Shown piece after piece: positions 60,501 to 64,000 of a stretch of 64,000 bases of DNA. Source of the stretch: Amia ocellicauda. Taxonomy: Eukaryota > Chordata > Actinopteri > Amiiformes > Amiidae. The stretch's first letter is position 1. Each line of letters begins with the position of its first letter. The stretch spans positions 25,785,001-25,849,000 of the forward strand of contig NC_089866.1 in the NCBI RefSeq assembly GCF_036373705.1, written 5' to 3'. The notes beneath the pieces are model-generated. The model saw only the letters and a list, made by a program, of their open reading frames with translations. It searched no databases and was not told the DNA's origin. The position numbers were made by a program, and so were the translations under genes.

Positions 60501-61773
60501 AAAGACACCGAGACATATAAACAATGCCTGTCAAGGGAGATACAACGATAATGACAAAAGCCCGTTGGTTTAGTGTAGCGAGTATCGGCATCCCCTCCCC
60601 CTTTCAAAACCTTTAATAGCCCTCGCTTGTTAAAGAGGGTGTTTCTTTTGGTGTTTCTTAAATATATATTTTTTTGTTGTTGTAACAGGCTAAAGACGCC
60701 ACTCGCGAGTCCGCCGTTTTTCCTGGGTATAATTGGGAAAACAAGCCACTTCAATAAATGTGTTAAAATGCAACACAAATTTCCAATGATTCATCATCAT
60801 ATTAATTATAATATCTAAAAAAAAAAAAAAAAAACCTCTCGCACTGGGCTGCTGGGGGGGGGACGTTTCGTCATGATCTAAAACAGAGGAAGGAAGGTTT
60901 TTTTTTTTACCCCTAGTCTGGTCGACTGCCTTTTTTCCCTGGTGATGATGGACGGAAAATACTTTTTCGGGGGGCCGAAAATATGGACGAACATGTGTCG
61001 AATCTGAGAATGCGAATGCTTCGGTTGCTAGAACGCGTTTCTCAATTCCAGAACCAGAACGACAGACACAGCCATCGCTCTCGCTCGCTCTGTGTGTGTG
61101 TGTTAGCATGCAGCCTGTGATCGCAAAGTGAAACCAGGATGAAAACATTCCCTCTTTTGCCTGGAGTGTGTACTACACTCGCAGGGACACGATGTTGGTG
61201 AGAAATCCTATAAATAACCATTACAATTCGCGAAAAAACTCTCCCACCTGGTGCAAGATGTTACGGGTTTACTGCGATCCCTCTCGATTTCTCAGCGTTC
61301 CTTTTTAAAATCTCGATTTGCATTCAACAGATTTTTCCACACCAGAAGGATCTTTTCAGGACCCGACCGACTTCTCCTTTTTTTTTTTTTTTTTTTTTTT
61401 TCCAATTGATGTTTTATATATTTGTTCATCTCTGGTCAGGAATATCCTCGTACACCTTTGTATGACTCCCGATCGTTTTGTCCACACTTGCCTGGATGTT
61501 TTTATTTGCTGATAAAAAAGGTGAAAGTGCTTTGGGTGCGTGAAGTTGGCAGGAAAAAACCCATCAGCATTTCGCATTTGTTATTGATCAATTGATATTT
61601 TTGGGGTGGTGGTGGGAGGGGGTATCCCCCCCCCCCTCGGTAGTAAAGACAAGGAGACGTCGTCCGGATTATACTGTTATTGAATCAATCCGATAACAGC
61701 GAAGACTACCTTGGATGTACAGTGAGACATTCTTCTTCCCTGCCTGGATCTACTAATCCTACATCTGCCCTTT

Positions 61774-61811
<38 letters not shown>

Positions 61812-62197
61812 TGTGTTTTGGTTTGGAATCGGTTCGGAGCCTCTGACCTGGATTCCATTATTATAGCCCACATCTTCCCACCACGTTTTTGGATTTACAA
61901 AATTCACTCCTCGCTTCCCTCTGGAGATACGATCGGAAAGAGAAACACTGGACTGGGTTTTTACCTGGGTCCCAGTTGGAATCCGTCAATATTTGGGCAT
62001 TTTGCTTAATTTGTATTTTTTCCTTGGGGGGGGGGGGGTTGGTTGAAATGGTGGAGGGGGGGGGGGTTATTTGAAATCTCGCCTGTGCTCTGATTGTCAA
62101 TTCTTGCGTGTTGTGCGGGAGGCGGAGGATATTATTGCATTGTGTCAAGGAAAACCAGTTGCCTCGGCTCGGTGTCGGTGCCGACCCAGGACCTTGG
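60501..62197 (+). other. Region between the CpG-rich block and MED13L exon 1
   Basis: Holds (TG)n at about 61777-61809, T- and G-runs (61378-61401, 62028-62066) and scattered CpG. It is probably 5' UTR, promoter or upstream intron of MED13L; no coding frame supported. Confidence 0.5.
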
Positions 62198-62204
62198 TGA
62201 CGTC

Positions 62205-62205
<1 letters not shown>
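62198..62205 (+). promoter_or_regulatory. Consensus CRE (TGACGTCA)
   Basis: Full palindromic CREB/ATF site 35 bases before the MED13L ATG. If the start of transcription lies further upstream it would be within the 5' UTR. Confidence 0.6.

Positions 62206-64000
<1,795 letters not shown>

Overview
The window is vertebrate nuclear DNA, most likely from a ray-finned fish. Genes have short GT-AG exons in long AT-rich non-coding sequence, and Tc1/mariner transposons, small palindromic elements and one LTR element are abundant. The three egg-coat genes still show signs of a C-terminal transmembrane exon, which many teleost ZP proteins lack. This hints at a non-teleost lineage (gar, bowfin, sturgeon or paddlefish), but that is inference.

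Layout, left to right. 1-7562: long intron and the last three exons of a SEC14L2-like lipid-binding protein gene (+). 13447-19742: complete four-exon MTFP1 (+), with exon 1 bracketed by two copies of a CpG-rich palindromic element. 22555-24716: head-to-head broken Tc1 copies. 25886-40391: a cluster of three ZP3-type egg-coat genes, each with ten recognisable exons; the first is on the minus strand and the other two on the plus strand. 42540-48173: a dense stack of three Tc1-type transposons and a 5'-truncated LTR element carrying an acidic, repeat-rich ORF without a visible polymerase. 48-60 kb: gene-free DNA with microsatellites and two more Tc1 relics. 60.1-62.3 kb: CpG-rich upstream region and coding exon 1 of MED13L (+), whose first intron runs off the window.

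The genes do not form one pathway. SEC14L2-MTFP1 adjacency on the same strand matches the human 22q12 arrangement. The ZP genes encode secreted, polymerising egg-envelope glycoproteins and differ in ways that suggest separate fates: gene 2 carries a stop and a frame change that disconnect its transmembrane exon, and it lacks the proximal E-box shared by genes 1 and 3. Exons 4-5 and the intron between them are far more alike among the three genes than exon 2, which suggests gene conversion or uneven selection. The most promising new material is this ZP cluster, the CpG-rich palindromic element family at gene starts, the LTR element with its acidic ORF, and a 12-codon upstream ORF whose stop overlaps the MED13L start codon.
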